From: CADEDH01 sp965216205
GTDB taxonomy: Bacteria; Actinomycetota; Acidimicrobiia; Acidimicrobiales; SZUA-35
NCBI GenBank assembly: GCA_965216205.1
Contig: OZ244139.1
Coordinates: 5,456,001-5,520,000, forward strand
Length of the DNA stretch: 64,000 nt
Reading direction: 5' to 3'
Under the pieces are notes generated by a model that ran no database searches, was not told the origin of the DNA, and saw only the letters and a list, made by a program, of their open reading frames with translations. Position numbers and translations under genes: made by a program. Below are positions 33,955-42,988 of the stretch, one piece after another. Numbering within the stretch: the stretch's first letter is position 1; each line of letters begins with the position of its first letter.

Positions 33955-36438
33955 TCACCCCACCGACGGATCGATCGGGGCGTCGGCGACGATCCCGACG
34001 GCTCGCAACCGGGCGACGGTGGCCTCGTCGATACCCAGCTCGGCCAGCAGCTCGGCGTTGTGCTCACCGAACCACGGCGAGCGGCGCATCTCGTGCGGCG
34101 GCGGGCCGTGGACCCGCCACGTCGGGCCGGTCTGTCGGTAGGGCTGCATCTTCGGGTTGGGCACCACACGGTAGAAGTTACGGGCATCGAGTTGCGGGTC
34201 ATCGTGAACGTCGAACGTGTCGATCACCGCCGCGGCCGGGATGCCGTCGGCCTGGAGCGCACAGGCCACATCGTCGGCCGACCGGGTCGAGGTCCATCCG
34301 GCCACCACCTCGTCGAGCTCATCGTGGCGAGCGGCCCGCTCTTCGTGATCGAGGGGGGCGAGGTCGGGCCGACCGAGCTGGTGGGCCAACCGGGCCCATT
34401 CGCTGTCGGACCGGACCGATACCACCACCCACCGGTCCTCGCCGGCCGCCGGGTAGCAGCCCTGCGGCACACACCTCGGATCACGGTTGCCGCGATGGGT
34501 GGGTGACTCGCCGCGAAGCGAGGCGGCCACGAACGCCGGACCAGCCATGATCGACGCGGTCTCCCGCTGGGCCAGATCGACGTGGACACCCCGACCGGTC
34601 TTGTCGCGTGCGAGGATCGCCAGCCCGACGGCCGCCACCGCGTTGAGCCCGCCGACCGGGTCGCCGTAGGACACACCGGTCTTGTAGGGCACGCCGTCGT
34701 CGCCGTAGCCGGTGAGCGACATCAGCCCTGACATCATCTCGATGATCGGGCCGAACCCCACGTGGTTGGCCAGCGGCCCCGTCTTGCCGAACCCGGCCAT
34801 CGACACGAGCACGATGTCGTCCTTCGCCCGGCGGAGCACGTCGTGGCCCAGTCCGAGGTTGTCGAGCACGTCGGCCCGGTAGTTCTCGATCACGACGTCG
34901 GCCGTGGCCACGAGACGGAGGAACACCTCGCGCCCGCGGGCCTGGGCGAGGTCGAGGGTGAGCGACTTCTTCGAGTGGTTGTACTCGTTGAAGTAGTAGG
35001 CCGAGTTCCACGGGTCGTCGACGTCGGGGTCCTGGGGGATCAGGGTCCGGATGTTGTCCCAGGCGCGCGGCGACTCGATCTTGATCACCTCGGCCCCGGC
35101 CTCGGCGAGAAGCTTCGTGGCGTAGGGGCCGGCCCACATCATCGTGAGGTCGACGATGCGGAGCCCTTCGAGCTGTCCGCGGTCCCCATCCGACCCGGTG
35201 GCCGCCGACCTCGACGCAACTCGCCCCGGCGAGCTCGACGGGGCCGCGATCGGCCCGACCGGCGCTGGAGATGGCGAGGAGCTCGCCGGCCGCCACCCGG
35301 CCGCCTCCCACGCCGGCGGCGAGGTGAGGGACTCGTCGAGTCGATCGGCGCCGTGCCAACCGAGCCCCGGGAACGGCCGGCCCGGCACCACCGCCGTGCC
35401 GTCGGGGGTGTCGACCCGGTCGAAGAAGCCCCGCTCGGCATAGCTCTCGTCGTGGAGGAGCTCGGCCGGTGTCCTGACCGCCCCGAACGGCACTCGGTGG
35501 ACCGGCGAGAGCGCGGCGAGCTCGTCCTTCGTGGCGTCGGCCATGAATGCCATGACGTGGGCCAGGAGCTCGTCGTCGTGCTCGAGCCTGCTGGCCGGGT
35601 CGCCGAAGCGGGGGTCGGCGGCGAGATCCGGTCCGAGGAGGGCGAGGAACGCGTGCACCTGGCGCTCCAGGCAGCACACCCCGGCATAACCGTCGGCGCA
35701 GGGGTAGACGCCCCATACGGCGCGGACCGAGTTCCCGGCCCGGGTGACCGGTTCCCGCAGGACATACTCGCTCTGGGCCGCGTAGAGCTCCATCATGGAG
35801 GCGGCCGCCTCCTGCAGCGACAGATCGATCCAGGCCCCCCGACCGGTACGGACCCGACCGAGAACCGCCACGACCGTCGCCGCGAACCCGTGGAGACCGC
35901 CGAGGAACAGCGCTTGATCGCCACCGGTGACCAGCGGTTCCCGCTCGGGGTCGCCGGTCAGCGTCAGGAGTCCGCCGAGGGCGAACTGGACGGCGTTGGT
36001 CGCCTGCCAGTCCGACCGGGGTCCCTCGTGGCCGAGGGGGGACAGCGACGTGATCACCGGTCCCGCCTCGGCCCCTCCCGCCGTGATCGGATCGCGCCAG
36101 CACCGTGTGAGGAACCCGGGGTCCTGGTCCTCGATGATCACGTCGGCGCTGTCGAGGAGGGCGGCCAGCTCCGCCCCGACGTTCGGCCCATCGAGCGCGA
36201 CCCGACGGGCGCCGGCCACGAGGAACACCCGCTGATCACCGGTCAGGCGATCGACCCGAGCGACCCCGCCGTCCCGATCCGAGTCGCGTGTGAGACCTTC
36301 GATCCGGATCGTCTCAGCCCCGAACCCCCGCAGCTGGCGGGCGCAGAACGCGGCGGCGACACCACCGGCGAGCTCGACCACCCGCAGCCCGGCGAGCGGA
36401 CCCCCGTCGACCAGACTCGACTCGGCGCCCTCGGTCAT
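33955..36438 (-). CDS. Fused double CaiB/BaiF CoA-transferase
   Basis: An 827-residue protein containing two family III CoA-transferase units. The first unit (residues 10-390) has LRVVELAGGVAAAFCARQLR and the putative catalytic Asp174 (GGDQALFLGGLHG). A Ser/Pro-rich linker (about 385-430) joins it to the second unit, with LRIVDLTMMWAGPYATKLLA, IKIESPRAWDN and the catalytic Asp593 (SYGDPVGGLNAVA). Such enzymes move CoA between carboxylic acids. A fused pair may act as an internal heterodimer, with one or both active sites used. The start overlaps the stop of the alcohol dehydrogenase (ATGA), so both likely serve one pathway. A -100-residue difference between halves is normal. Confidence 0.86.
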   Translation of the reverse strand: MTEGAESSLVDGGPLAGLRVVELAGGVAAAFCARQLRGFGAETIRIEGLTRDSDRDGGVARVDRLTGDQRVFLVAGARRVALDGPNVGAELAALLDSADVIIEDQDPGFLTRCWRDPITAGGAEAGPVITSLSPLGHEGPRSDWQATNAVQFALGGLLTLTGDPEREPLVTGGDQALFLGGLHGFAATVVAVLGRVRTGRGAWIDLSLQEAAASMMELYAAQSEYVLREPVTRAGNSVRAVWGVYPCADGYAGVCCLERQVHAFLALLGPDLAADPRFGDPASRLEHDDELLAHVMAFMADATKDELAALSPVHRVPFGAVRTPAELLHDESYAERGFFDRVDTPDGTAVVPGRPFPGLGWHGADRLDESLTSPPAWEAAGWRPASSSPSPAPVGPIAAPSSSPGRVASRSAATGSDGDRGQLEGLRIVDLTMMWAGPYATKLLAEAGAEVIKIESPRAWDNIRTLIPQDPDVDDPWNSAYYFNEYNHSKKSLTLDLAQARGREVFLRLVATADVVIENYRADVLDNLGLGHDVLRRAKDDIVLVSMAGFGKTGPLANHVGFGPIIEMMSGLMSLTGYGDDGVPYKTGVSYGDPVGGLNAVAAVGLAILARDKTGRGVHVDLAQRETASIMAGPAFVAASLRGESPTHRGNRDPRCVPQGCYPAAGEDRWVVVSVRSDSEWARLAHQLGRPDLAPLDHEERAARHDELDEVVAGWTSTRSADDVACALQADGIPAAAVIDTFDVHDDPQLDARNFYRVVPNPKMQPYRQTGPTWRVHGPPPHEMRRSPWFGEHNAELLAELGIDEATVARLRAVGIVADAPIDPSVG

Positions 36439-37523
36439 GCAAACAGCAGGACGCTGCGGGCCACCTCACCCGCTTTCATCGCCCGGAACGACTCGTTGAC
36501 GTCACGGAGCTGGAGCCGGCGGGTCACCATGTCGTCCAGCCGCAACCGACCCTGCCGGTAGAACTCGAGGTACATCGGGATGTCGATCCGGAACCGGTTG
36601 GAACCCATCCGGCTCGTCTGGATCTTGCACTCGGGGCGGATCGCGTCGAGCGGGAACTCGAGGGTCGCCCCGGTCGGTGTGACCCCGACGATGGTGACCG
36701 TGCCCCGAACCGCGAGCACCTCGATCGCCTGCCGGATCAGCGACGGCAGGCCGACCGCCTCGAAGGCGTGGTCGACGCCGGCCCCGCCGGTCAGCTCCCG
36801 GACCCGGTCCACCGCATCGCCGGCGGAACCGTCGATCAGGTCGGTGGCACCGAGCGCGCTGGCCATCTCGAGCTTGGACTGGAACTGGTCGATGGCGATG
36901 ATCCGCCCCGCCCCGCCCAACAGCGCGCCCTGCACGATCGACAGGCCGACTCCGCCGCAGCCGAACACGGCCACGGTCTGACCGGCTTCGAGCCCGGCGG
37001 TGCGCAACGCCGCCCCCAGCCCGGTGAGCACCCCGCACCCCATCAGCGCAGCGACGTCGAACGGAATGTCGGGATCGATCTTCACGATCGAGTTCTCGTG
37101 CACCAGCATCTGCTCGGCGAAGGTGCCGAGGTCGGCGAACTGGATCACACCCTCACCGTCGATCCGGAGGCGGGGATCGGCGCCGCGGGGACGGCTGACA
37201 TACCGGGCGGTGCACACGTTCGGATGGCCGCTGAGGCACTGGGCGCACGAACCGCAGAACCCCGACAGGCAGGCCACCACGTGGTCACCGGGCTGGAACC
37301 CGGTCACGGCAGCGCCGACCTCCTCCACCACGCCGGCGCCCTCATGTCCCATCACCATCGGCCGGCGGGGAGCGGGCAGGTCGCCGTCGACGAAGTGGAG
37401 GTCGCTGTGGCAGACCCCGGTGGCCATGGTCCGCACGATCACCTCCCGGTCGGCCGGCGAGTCGACGTCGACCGACTCGATGGTCACCGGTTCGTGAGCT
37501 TGTCGGAAGATTGCCGCCTGCAC
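36435..37523 (-). CDS. Zinc-dependent alcohol dehydrogenase (class III-like)
   Basis: A 362-residue medium-chain dehydrogenase. The catalytic zinc site is Cys38 (ATGVCHSDLH), His60-Glu61 (GHEGAGVV) and the Cys in LMGCGVLTGLG. The structural zinc site is Cys90, 93, 96 and 104 (FCGSCAQCLSGHPNVC). The NAD site is VAVFGCGGVGLSIVQG followed by AIDQFQSK, with Asp favouring NAD. The type resembles NDMA-dependent and formaldehyde-linked alcohol dehydrogenases. The start is GTG at 37523 with AGAAGGGG upstream. The gene leads directly into the CoA-transferase gene by a 4-bp overlap. Confidence 0.9.
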   Translation of the reverse strand: MQAAIFRQAHEPVTIESVDVDSPADREVIVRTMATGVCHSDLHFVDGDLPAPRRPMVMGHEGAGVVEEVGAAVTGFQPGDHVVACLSGFCGSCAQCLSGHPNVCTARYVSRPRGADPRLRIDGEGVIQFADLGTFAEQMLVHENSIVKIDPDIPFDVAALMGCGVLTGLGAALRTAGLEAGQTVAVFGCGGVGLSIVQGALLGGAGRIIAIDQFQSKLEMASALGATDLIDGSAGDAVDRVRELTGGAGVDHAFEAVGLPSLIRQAIEVLAVRGTVTIVGVTPTGATLEFPLDAIRPECKIQTSRMGSNRFRIDIPMYLEFYRQGRLRLDDMVTRRLQLRDVNESFRAMKAGEVARSVLLFA

Positions 37524-37633
37524 GATGGTCCCCTTCTCGGTCGCGGCCCCTGGCCACTCGACGCGACGGTGGGCGTCGTCGAAGCCCGACCCTACACGGG
37601 CCGTCCGATCCGGACCGAAGCCGACGAAGGTGA

Positions 37634-37972
37634 TCAGCAGACGTCGGTGGGGGCGTCGCCGTTGCGGGTGTCGTCGCCGTCGCGCACGTGGAGCTGGGTG
37701 CGCAGGCGGCGCATCACCCGGCTGATCGGCCCCTGGATCAGCAGCCCCAAACCGACGATCGCCGCCAGCAACGAGCCGAAGCTGGCCAGCACGGAGGAGG
37801 CGAGGAGGGCGAACACACCGACGATGCCGACGACGAGCAGCAGCCAACCGAGCCGGTCGGCCCACGGTCCCAGGCGGCGAGTGATCCGCCGGATCCGGGC
37901 CGCGACCCCGGTCGCGGGGAACTGCTGCTCGAGCTCCTGGAGGATCTGGTGCTCCCGATCGGAGAGGCCCAT
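37634..37972 (-). CDS. DUF3040 domain membrane protein
   Basis: A 112-residue protein with the actinobacterial DUF3040 layout. The cytoplasmic start MGLSDREHQILQELEQQF is the family signature. Two membrane helices follow at about residues 40-60 and 64-82 (LGWLLLVVGIVGVFALLASS and LLAAIVGLGLLIQGPI), then a charged tail ending in Cys. Function is unknown. The start ATG is chosen because the signature begins with it; a longer frame to 38005 has no family match. It lies divergent from the second Rieske oxygenase with 128 bp between. Confidence 0.77.
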   Translation of the reverse strand: MGLSDREHQILQELEQQFPATGVAARIRRITRRLGPWADRLGWLLLVVGIVGVFALLASSVLASFGSLLAAIVGLGLLIQGPISRVMRRLRTQLHVRDGDDTRNGDAPTDVC

Positions 37973-38032
37973 GGTGAAGTTGTACCCCTCTTTGCTGGCT
38001 CTCAACCCATGGTAGTAGTGGACAACATTTTT

Positions 38033-38048
38033 GACCGAACGTTACGTT
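38033..38048. promoter_or_regulatory. Candidate operator or promoter element upstream of the second Rieske gene
   Basis: The AT-richer part of the divergent gap holds GACCGAACGTTACGTT, with the small palindrome AACGTT at its centre and an imperfect GACCGAACGTT/AACGTTACG symmetry of the type bound by TetR-like repressors. A TTGACC overlaps it at 38031-38036 and could be a -35 box; the -10 is weak. Confidence 0.3.
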
Positions 38049-38100
38049 GGATCGTGGAACTACCCAACGACGAGTGAGCACGAGTACGGAGGTCGGGCGA

Positions 38101-39690
38101 GTGACCGAGACGTTGACCGGTTCCGACCGCTCGGCTGGGATCAGCTACGACGAGCTGTTCGACGCCGACACCCACCCGGTGTCGGCGGTGCTGCGGCGGG
38201 TTGGCGACGACGTGCCGCCGGGCAACACCCGGGTGCCGGCCCGGGCGTACTACGACAAGGCGATCCACGACCTGGAGGTGGAGCGACTCTGGTCGAAGGT
38301 GTGGCAGCTCGTGTGCCTCGAGGAGGAGATCCCCGACGTCGGCGACCACCACGTCTACGACATCGCCCATCTCTCGTTCCTCGTCGTGCGGACGGCACCG
38401 GACGAGATCAAGGCGTATCGCAATGCGTGCCTGCACCGGGGCAGGAAGCTGCGGGCAACCAGCGGGCGGGGGGCAGCGAACCTGCGGTGCGCGTTCCACG
38501 GCTGGTGCTGGGAGCTCGGCGGCGAGCTCAAGGAGATCCCCTGCCAGTGGGACTTCCCCGACGTGGACGTGGCCGACTACGGCCTGCCCGAGGCCCAGGT
38601 CGACACGTGGCACGGGTTCGTGTTCCTCAACCCCGACCGCTCCGCTCCCCCGCTGGCCGATCATCTCGGCGACCTGGAGGAGCACTTCGAGTTCGTGCCG
38701 TTCGAGCGTCGATTCAAGGCGGCCCACGTCCGCAAGCTCATGCCGATGAACTGGAAGACGTGCCAGGAAGCGTTCATGGAGAGCTACCACGTGGTGGCCA
38801 CCCACCCGACGCTGATGGAGACCCTGGGCGACGCCAACTCCAAGTACGACTGCTTCGGGAACTACAGCCGGGCGATGTCGTCGTCGGGGGTGGCGAGCCC
38901 TCACCTGACGGGCATGCAGCAGTGGGAACGCCTCGACGACGGCCGCCAGTACGGGCGCTGGCGTCATCCGTTGAGCGGCCACGTCTACGAGCGGGTGTCG
39001 ACCGGGCCCGACCCGAGTGCGGTGCGGGTGATCGACCACGACGGTGGCGAGAGCCTCTTCGACCACGACGGCAACCATCTCGACGGTCCGTTGCTGCAGG
39101 CCGACCCGCACCTGTGCCTGTGGATCGGCGGGCCGAACCTGGCGGGCATGGACGACGTGCCGCTCCAGCTCCCCGACCCGCCGGCCGAGATCGAGGGCGA
39201 TGTCGGCAAGGTCCGGGGGTGGATGGCCGACCATCGGCGGGCCCAGATCCGCAAGTCGCACGGCGACGCGATCGACGTCGACGCCATCGCCGACGCCGAG
39301 CTGATCGACGCCATCTTCTTCTCGGTGTTCCCGAACTGGTCGCCCTGGGGGTGCTTCAACCCGATCATGTACCGGTTCCGGCCGAACGGCGACGATCCGG
39401 AGGAGTGCATCTTCGAGGTGATGCTGTTCCCGTTGGCGCCCGCCGATCCCGCCGAGCGGCCACGGCCGGCGGCGGTCACCGAGTTGGGGCTCGACGACGA
39501 CTGGACGCTCGCCCCCGAGCTCGGCCCGCTGGCCAAGATCTTCCAGCAGGACTCGTTGAACCTGCCACTGGTGCAGCAGGGGCTCAAAGCGCAGGAGCAG
39601 CAGGAGGTGATCTTCGCCTCGTATCAGGAGTCGAAGATCCGCCACTTCTACCACCATTGGTTCCGCTGGCTCGACCTCGACCCCACCTGA
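38101..39690 (+). CDS. Rieske 2Fe-2S oxygenase, large single-subunit type
   Basis: A 529-residue aromatic ring-hydroxylating oxygenase. The Rieske cluster is bound by Cys110-x-His112 (CLHRGRKL) and Cys130-x2-His133 (CAFHGWCW). The catalytic iron site contains His230 and His235 (ESYHVVATHP). The C-terminal half is about 80 residues longer than in usual alpha subunits. The start is GTG at 38101 with GGAGG 8 nt upstream; an in-frame upstream start at 38047 lacks conserved residues. No reductase gene is beside it. The position next to an alcohol dehydrogenase and CoA-transferase suggests breakdown of an aromatic or steroid compound. Confidence 0.87.
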   Translation: MTETLTGSDRSAGISYDELFDADTHPVSAVLRRVGDDVPPGNTRVPARAYYDKAIHDLEVERLWSKVWQLVCLEEEIPDVGDHHVYDIAHLSFLVVRTAPDEIKAYRNACLHRGRKLRATSGRGAANLRCAFHGWCWELGGELKEIPCQWDFPDVDVADYGLPEAQVDTWHGFVFLNPDRSAPPLADHLGDLEEHFEFVPFERRFKAAHVRKLMPMNWKTCQEAFMESYHVVATHPTLMETLGDANSKYDCFGNYSRAMSSSGVASPHLTGMQQWERLDDGRQYGRWRHPLSGHVYERVSTGPDPSAVRVIDHDGGESLFDHDGNHLDGPLLQADPHLCLWIGGPNLAGMDDVPLQLPDPPAEIEGDVGKVRGWMADHRRAQIRKSHGDAIDVDAIADAELIDAIFFSVFPNWSPWGCFNPIMYRFRPNGDDPEECIFEVMLFPLAPADPAERPRPAAVTELGLDDDWTLAPELGPLAKIFQQDSLNLPLVQQGLKAQEQQEVIFASYQESKIRHFYHHWFRWLDLDPT

Positions 39691-39714
39691 CCCGACCGGC
39701 TCCGCTCACCGCCC

Positions 39715-39758
39715 GTTGGCGGCCCCAAGCCTCACCCACGAGGCCCACAACCGCCAAC
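39715..39758. repeat. 44-bp palindromic repeat, family B, copy 3
   Basis: Arms GTTGGCGG/CCGCCAAC and core AGCCTCACCCACGAGGCCC, as in copies 1 and 2. It lies 24 bp behind the Rieske gene. Confidence 0.9.
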
Positions 39759-39775
39759 GCGCAGCGGGCAAGCCC

Positions 39776-39819
39776 GTTGGCGGCCCCAAGCCTCACCCAC
39801 GAGGCCCACAACCGCCAAC
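39776..39819. repeat. 44-bp palindromic repeat, family B, copy 4
   Basis: Identical to copy 3 over all 44 bp and separated from it by 17 bp. The pair lies between convergent genes and could stop transcription from both sides. Confidence 0.92.
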
Positions 39820-39861
39820 GCGTGCGCCTGGACGGGGACGAGCGGACGGCGGACCTGACAG

Positions 39862-41562
39862 CTAGACCGTCGGCCACCAGGTGAGGGGGCGGGCCTCGGG
39901 TGGGGGCACGGGGCGGTTGGCGAGGCGGTTGAGGTCGGCGGCGAGGACGCGACGGGTGTCGGCTGGGTCGATGATCTCGTCGATCCGCATCGTGCCCGCC
40001 GCCTCGTAGGGCGAGGTGGCCTCCGCCACCTCGGCCACCAGGCGCTTGCGTTCGGCCTCCCGCTCGGCCGGGTCCTCGATTCGGGCGAGCTTGGTGCCGT
40101 AGGCCACGTTGATGCCCACCTCGGGATCCATGAACCCGATCTCGGCCCCGGGCCACGCGTAGACGCCGTGGGCCGGCATCATCGATCCGTTCATCGCCTG
40201 CCACGCCATGCCGAACGCCTTGCGGATGCACACGGTGAGCGTGGGGGTCGATGCGAGCTGCAGCGCCTGCATCATCCGCATGCCCCAGTTGAGCATCCGG
40301 TCGTGCTCGACCCGGCGACCCACGAGGAATCCGGGCACGTCCACGAGGAACACCGCTGGGAGGTTCCAGGCGTCGCACCAGGTGAGCAGGCGGATGATCT
40401 TCTGGCACGACTCAGGGTCGAGGGCGCCGGCGTTGAACATCGGGTTGTTGGCGATGACCCCCACGCTGAACCCGTCGATGCGAGCGAGGGCGCAGGTCAC
40501 GCTGCGGGCGTAGCGGGGCATGATCTCGAACACCGAGCCGTCGTCGCAGATGCGGGCTACCACCCGGCGCATGTCGTAGCCCCGGGTGCGTCGGGCGGGA
40601 ACGAGATCGGTGAGGTCGGGGTCGGCGTCGATCGTGTCGGGTCGGGGGCCGCGAGGGGCGGGTTCGTGGGCGTTCGACGGCAGGTAGCTGAGCCAGCGGC
40701 GGATGGCGTCGTACGCTTCGGCGTCGGTGTCGACCGCGAGGTCGATCTGGCCGGTGGTGGTGGCGTGCACGTCGACCCCGCCGAGGTCCTCGAACGAGAT
40801 GATCTCACCGGTGGCGATCTCGAACACCCTGGGGGAGGTCACGGCGAGGCACGACCCTTCGGTCATCACCACGAAGTCGGACATGCCGGCCAGGAACGAC
40901 GACCCGCCGAACGACTGGCCGACGATGGCGGTCGCCATCGGCACCCGGTGTCGGCGGGCCGCCATCGAGAACAGCTCGCCCGGTTCGGAGATGCCCTCGG
41001 CCCCCATCGTGTCGGGGATGCGGGCGCCGCCGGTCTCACCGACGTGGACGATCGGGATGCCCATCGCCAGAGCCCGCTCGTAGAGGCGGTGCTCCTTGCG
41101 GGTTCCCACGATCGACGACGAGCCGCGGTAGACGGTGATGTCGTCGCCGAAGATCGCAACCGGGCGCCCGTCGATCGTGCCGTGGCCGCCGATCTTGCCG
41201 TCGCCGGGGGTCCGGTCCCGGTCGTCCTCACGGAGCGAGCGGCTGAACGTGCCGACCTCGGCGAACGAGCCGGGATCGAGGATGCTGTCGATGTGCTGGC
41301 GGATCGTGCGGTCGCCCTCGGCCGCCATCCGCTCGAGCTTGTCAGTGCCGCCCATCTCCGTGCGGATCGTGTGAGCCTGCTGGCGAAGGTCGGCGACCAC
41401 GGCGTGCTCGGGCTGTGCGTCGGCCTTCGGCTCGTCGGCCGGACCGTTCGCTGTCAGACCGTTCGCGGTCGGTTTCTCACCCGTCCGTTCGTCACCTGTC
41501 GCTTCGTCGCCTGCCGCTTTGTCGCCCGTCCGATCGTCACCTGCCGCTTTGTCGCCTTGCAC
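39862..41562 (-). CDS. Acyl-CoA carboxylase beta subunit (carboxyltransferase)
   Basis: A 566-residue carboxyltransferase of the propionyl/methylcrotonyl-CoA carboxylase beta family, which moves CO2 from biotin to an acyl-CoA. Core motifs are GGHGTIDGRPVAIFGDDITV, VHVGETGGARIPDTM, VGQSFGGSSFLAGMSDFVVM, the second-half biotin site FLVDVPGFLVGRRVE, and AFGMAWQAMNG. The GTG start is supported by AGGAG just upstream. The first 45 residues are an unusual acidic low-complexity tail of GDKAAGD-like repeats. The biotin carboxylase alpha subunit is not in the window. Downstream of the AhpD-like gene on the same strand. Confidence 0.88.
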   Translation of the reverse strand: MQGDKAAGDDRTGDKAAGDEATGDERTGEKPTANGLTANGPADEPKADAQPEHAVVADLRQQAHTIRTEMGGTDKLERMAAEGDRTIRQHIDSILDPGSFAEVGTFSRSLREDDRDRTPGDGKIGGHGTIDGRPVAIFGDDITVYRGSSSIVGTRKEHRLYERALAMGIPIVHVGETGGARIPDTMGAEGISEPGELFSMAARRHRVPMATAIVGQSFGGSSFLAGMSDFVVMTEGSCLAVTSPRVFEIATGEIISFEDLGGVDVHATTTGQIDLAVDTDAEAYDAIRRWLSYLPSNAHEPAPRGPRPDTIDADPDLTDLVPARRTRGYDMRRVVARICDDGSVFEIMPRYARSVTCALARIDGFSVGVIANNPMFNAGALDPESCQKIIRLLTWCDAWNLPAVFLVDVPGFLVGRRVEHDRMLNWGMRMMQALQLASTPTLTVCIRKAFGMAWQAMNGSMMPAHGVYAWPGAEIGFMDPEVGINVAYGTKLARIEDPAEREAERKRLVAEVAEATSPYEAAGTMRIDEIIDPADTRRVLAADLNRLANRPVPPPEARPLTWWPTV

Positions 41563-41619
41563 CCTGTCTCCTGTCGCTCGGGGGCCGACCGGTACTGGCC
41601 GGTCATCGTTCCGTTGGAT

Positions 41620-42843
41620 CTACAGTTCGTAGAAGACGGTGAGCCGGTGCATCAGCTGACAGACCGACACCCACACTGCGATCTCGACGATCTCCGCAGT
41701 CGACAGGTGCTGGTCGGCGGCCGCCACGGTCGGCTCGTCGACGATCGCCGGGCTGGGGGCGAACCGGTGGGCGGTGGCGAGGGCCGCCGTCGCCCGATCG
41801 TCGAACCCGTCGGGCGGCTGGGTCGGATCGAAGGTCGACGTCGCCTCGATCGTGGCCCGATCCACGTCGTGGTGGGCGGCCAGCTCCTCCAGCCGTTCGA
41901 TGAGCGGCTGGCTCTGCGCGTGATGGGCGAACACCAGACCGACGAGGGCCTTGAGGTCGATCCCGATCTCGGACTGCTCGGGATCGAGGTTGTGACGTAG
42001 AAGTGCGGTCAGCGCCCGTCGCGGTCGGGCGAGGCCGATGGTGGTCAGCAGCGGCTGGTCGAATCCGTACTGCTGGGCGATGTGGCGTCGCTCGGCGGCG
42101 GGGCCCTTGGGCAGGCCGGCCATCCACCGTCGCTCCAGTCGAATGGCGCCCGGGACATTGCGCAGGACCGTCAGCATGGTGCGGGCTGAGTCGACCGGGG
42201 GCAGACCGTCGCCGCGCGGCGCGGGTGCCTCCTGCGCCCAGCCGTGCTGACCGATCGTCCAACCCGTCGGCTCGATCAAGTCGGCCACATCACCGATCGG
42301 CTCCGGTTCGAGCTCGACGCCGATGGCATCCATGAACTTGTTGAGGAAGCCCATCATCGCCACCGCCATGACGATCCACTCGGCGTCCTCATCGGAGACG
42401 TGGCGCCGGAGCTCCGTTCCGACCTCTGGGGTGTAGTGGTGGGGCATCGTCGACAAGCCCTCGGCCACCGCGACCGCCGCCGCCTCGGCCGCGGTCCGGG
42501 ACTCACCGGTGACCGCACTCGCGCTCGATCCGCGCCGCAGGGCGAACGAGCAGGTGTGGGCGGAGCAGTACATGCAATCGGCAGCCCGGGACGACGCGTA
42601 CATGCCGAGACCCACGATGTCCTTCGGGGCGCTCCGCCCGAGGAGCGAGTGCGGCAGGTTGAGGAAGTTCGGCACCATCAGGTTGTAGGTGCGGAACCCC
42701 GGCTGCCAGATCTCGAGGTAGCGATCGCAGTTCGGCACCACGCCGATCAGCACGTCGACCAGTTCGAGCACCGGGTTGTACCGCTCCTCGAGCTCGTCGA
42801 ACTCCACACGGTCCTTGCTCAGGACCTCCGCTACCGTCGTCAT
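41620..42843 (-). CDS. AhpD-like / carboxymuconolactone decarboxylase-fold protein
   Basis: A 407-residue protein with an AhpD-type redox site, DCMYCSAHTCSFALR, giving Cys90-x2-Cys93-x2-His96. Related proteins are thiol peroxidases and decarboxylases. The N-terminal half resembles peroxidase-related enzymes (LMVPNFLNLPHSLLGRSAPK), while the C-terminal half repeats the fold without the cysteine pair (SEIGIDLKALVGLVFAHHAQ), so the active site is present once only. The ATG at 42843 is used; an in-frame extension upstream overlaps the divergent kinase promoter. 57 bp separate it from the carboxylase gene downstream. Confidence 0.7.
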   Translation of the reverse strand: MTTVAEVLSKDRVEFDELEERYNPVLELVDVLIGVVPNCDRYLEIWQPGFRTYNLMVPNFLNLPHSLLGRSAPKDIVGLGMYASSRAADCMYCSAHTCSFALRRGSSASAVTGESRTAAEAAAVAVAEGLSTMPHHYTPEVGTELRRHVSDEDAEWIVMAVAMMGFLNKFMDAIGVELEPEPIGDVADLIEPTGWTIGQHGWAQEAPAPRGDGLPPVDSARTMLTVLRNVPGAIRLERRWMAGLPKGPAAERRHIAQQYGFDQPLLTTIGLARPRRALTALLRHNLDPEQSEIGIDLKALVGLVFAHHAQSQPLIERLEELAAHHDVDRATIEATSTFDPTQPPDGFDDRATAALATAHRFAPSPAIVDEPTVAAADQHLSTAEIVEIAVWVSVCQLMHRLTVFYEL

Positions 42844-42974
42844 GCTCGCGCCACCTTCCGCTCGACCGCTCGCCTCAACGGCGCCGCCCTGCGGATCGCC
42901 GGGTTTCGCTGGGAGTCTAGGTGACTGCATGCACCCGGGTGTCAGCTCGCCAACCGGCGCGATGCGGCGGAGGT

Positions 42975-42980
42975 TAGCCT
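42975..42980 (+). promoter_or_regulatory. -10 box (TAGCCT) of a leaderless promoter for the receptor kinase gene
   Basis: TAGCCT precedes the kinase ATG by 8 nt. The region also holds the divergent AhpD-like gene's start, so their promoters share 145 bp. Confidence 0.45.
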
Positions 42981-42988
42981 GACCCTCC

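Noticed and set aside
38047..38100. Upstream start of the second Rieske gene at 38047
   Set aside because: The added residues have no family match, and the GTG at 38101 has a good GGAGG site.
32178..39819. Possible CRISPR repeats (four 44-bp units with short gaps)
   Set aside because: There are only two units per site, the gaps are 17 and 27 bp, the units are double palindromes rather than CRISPR-type, and no cas genes are present.
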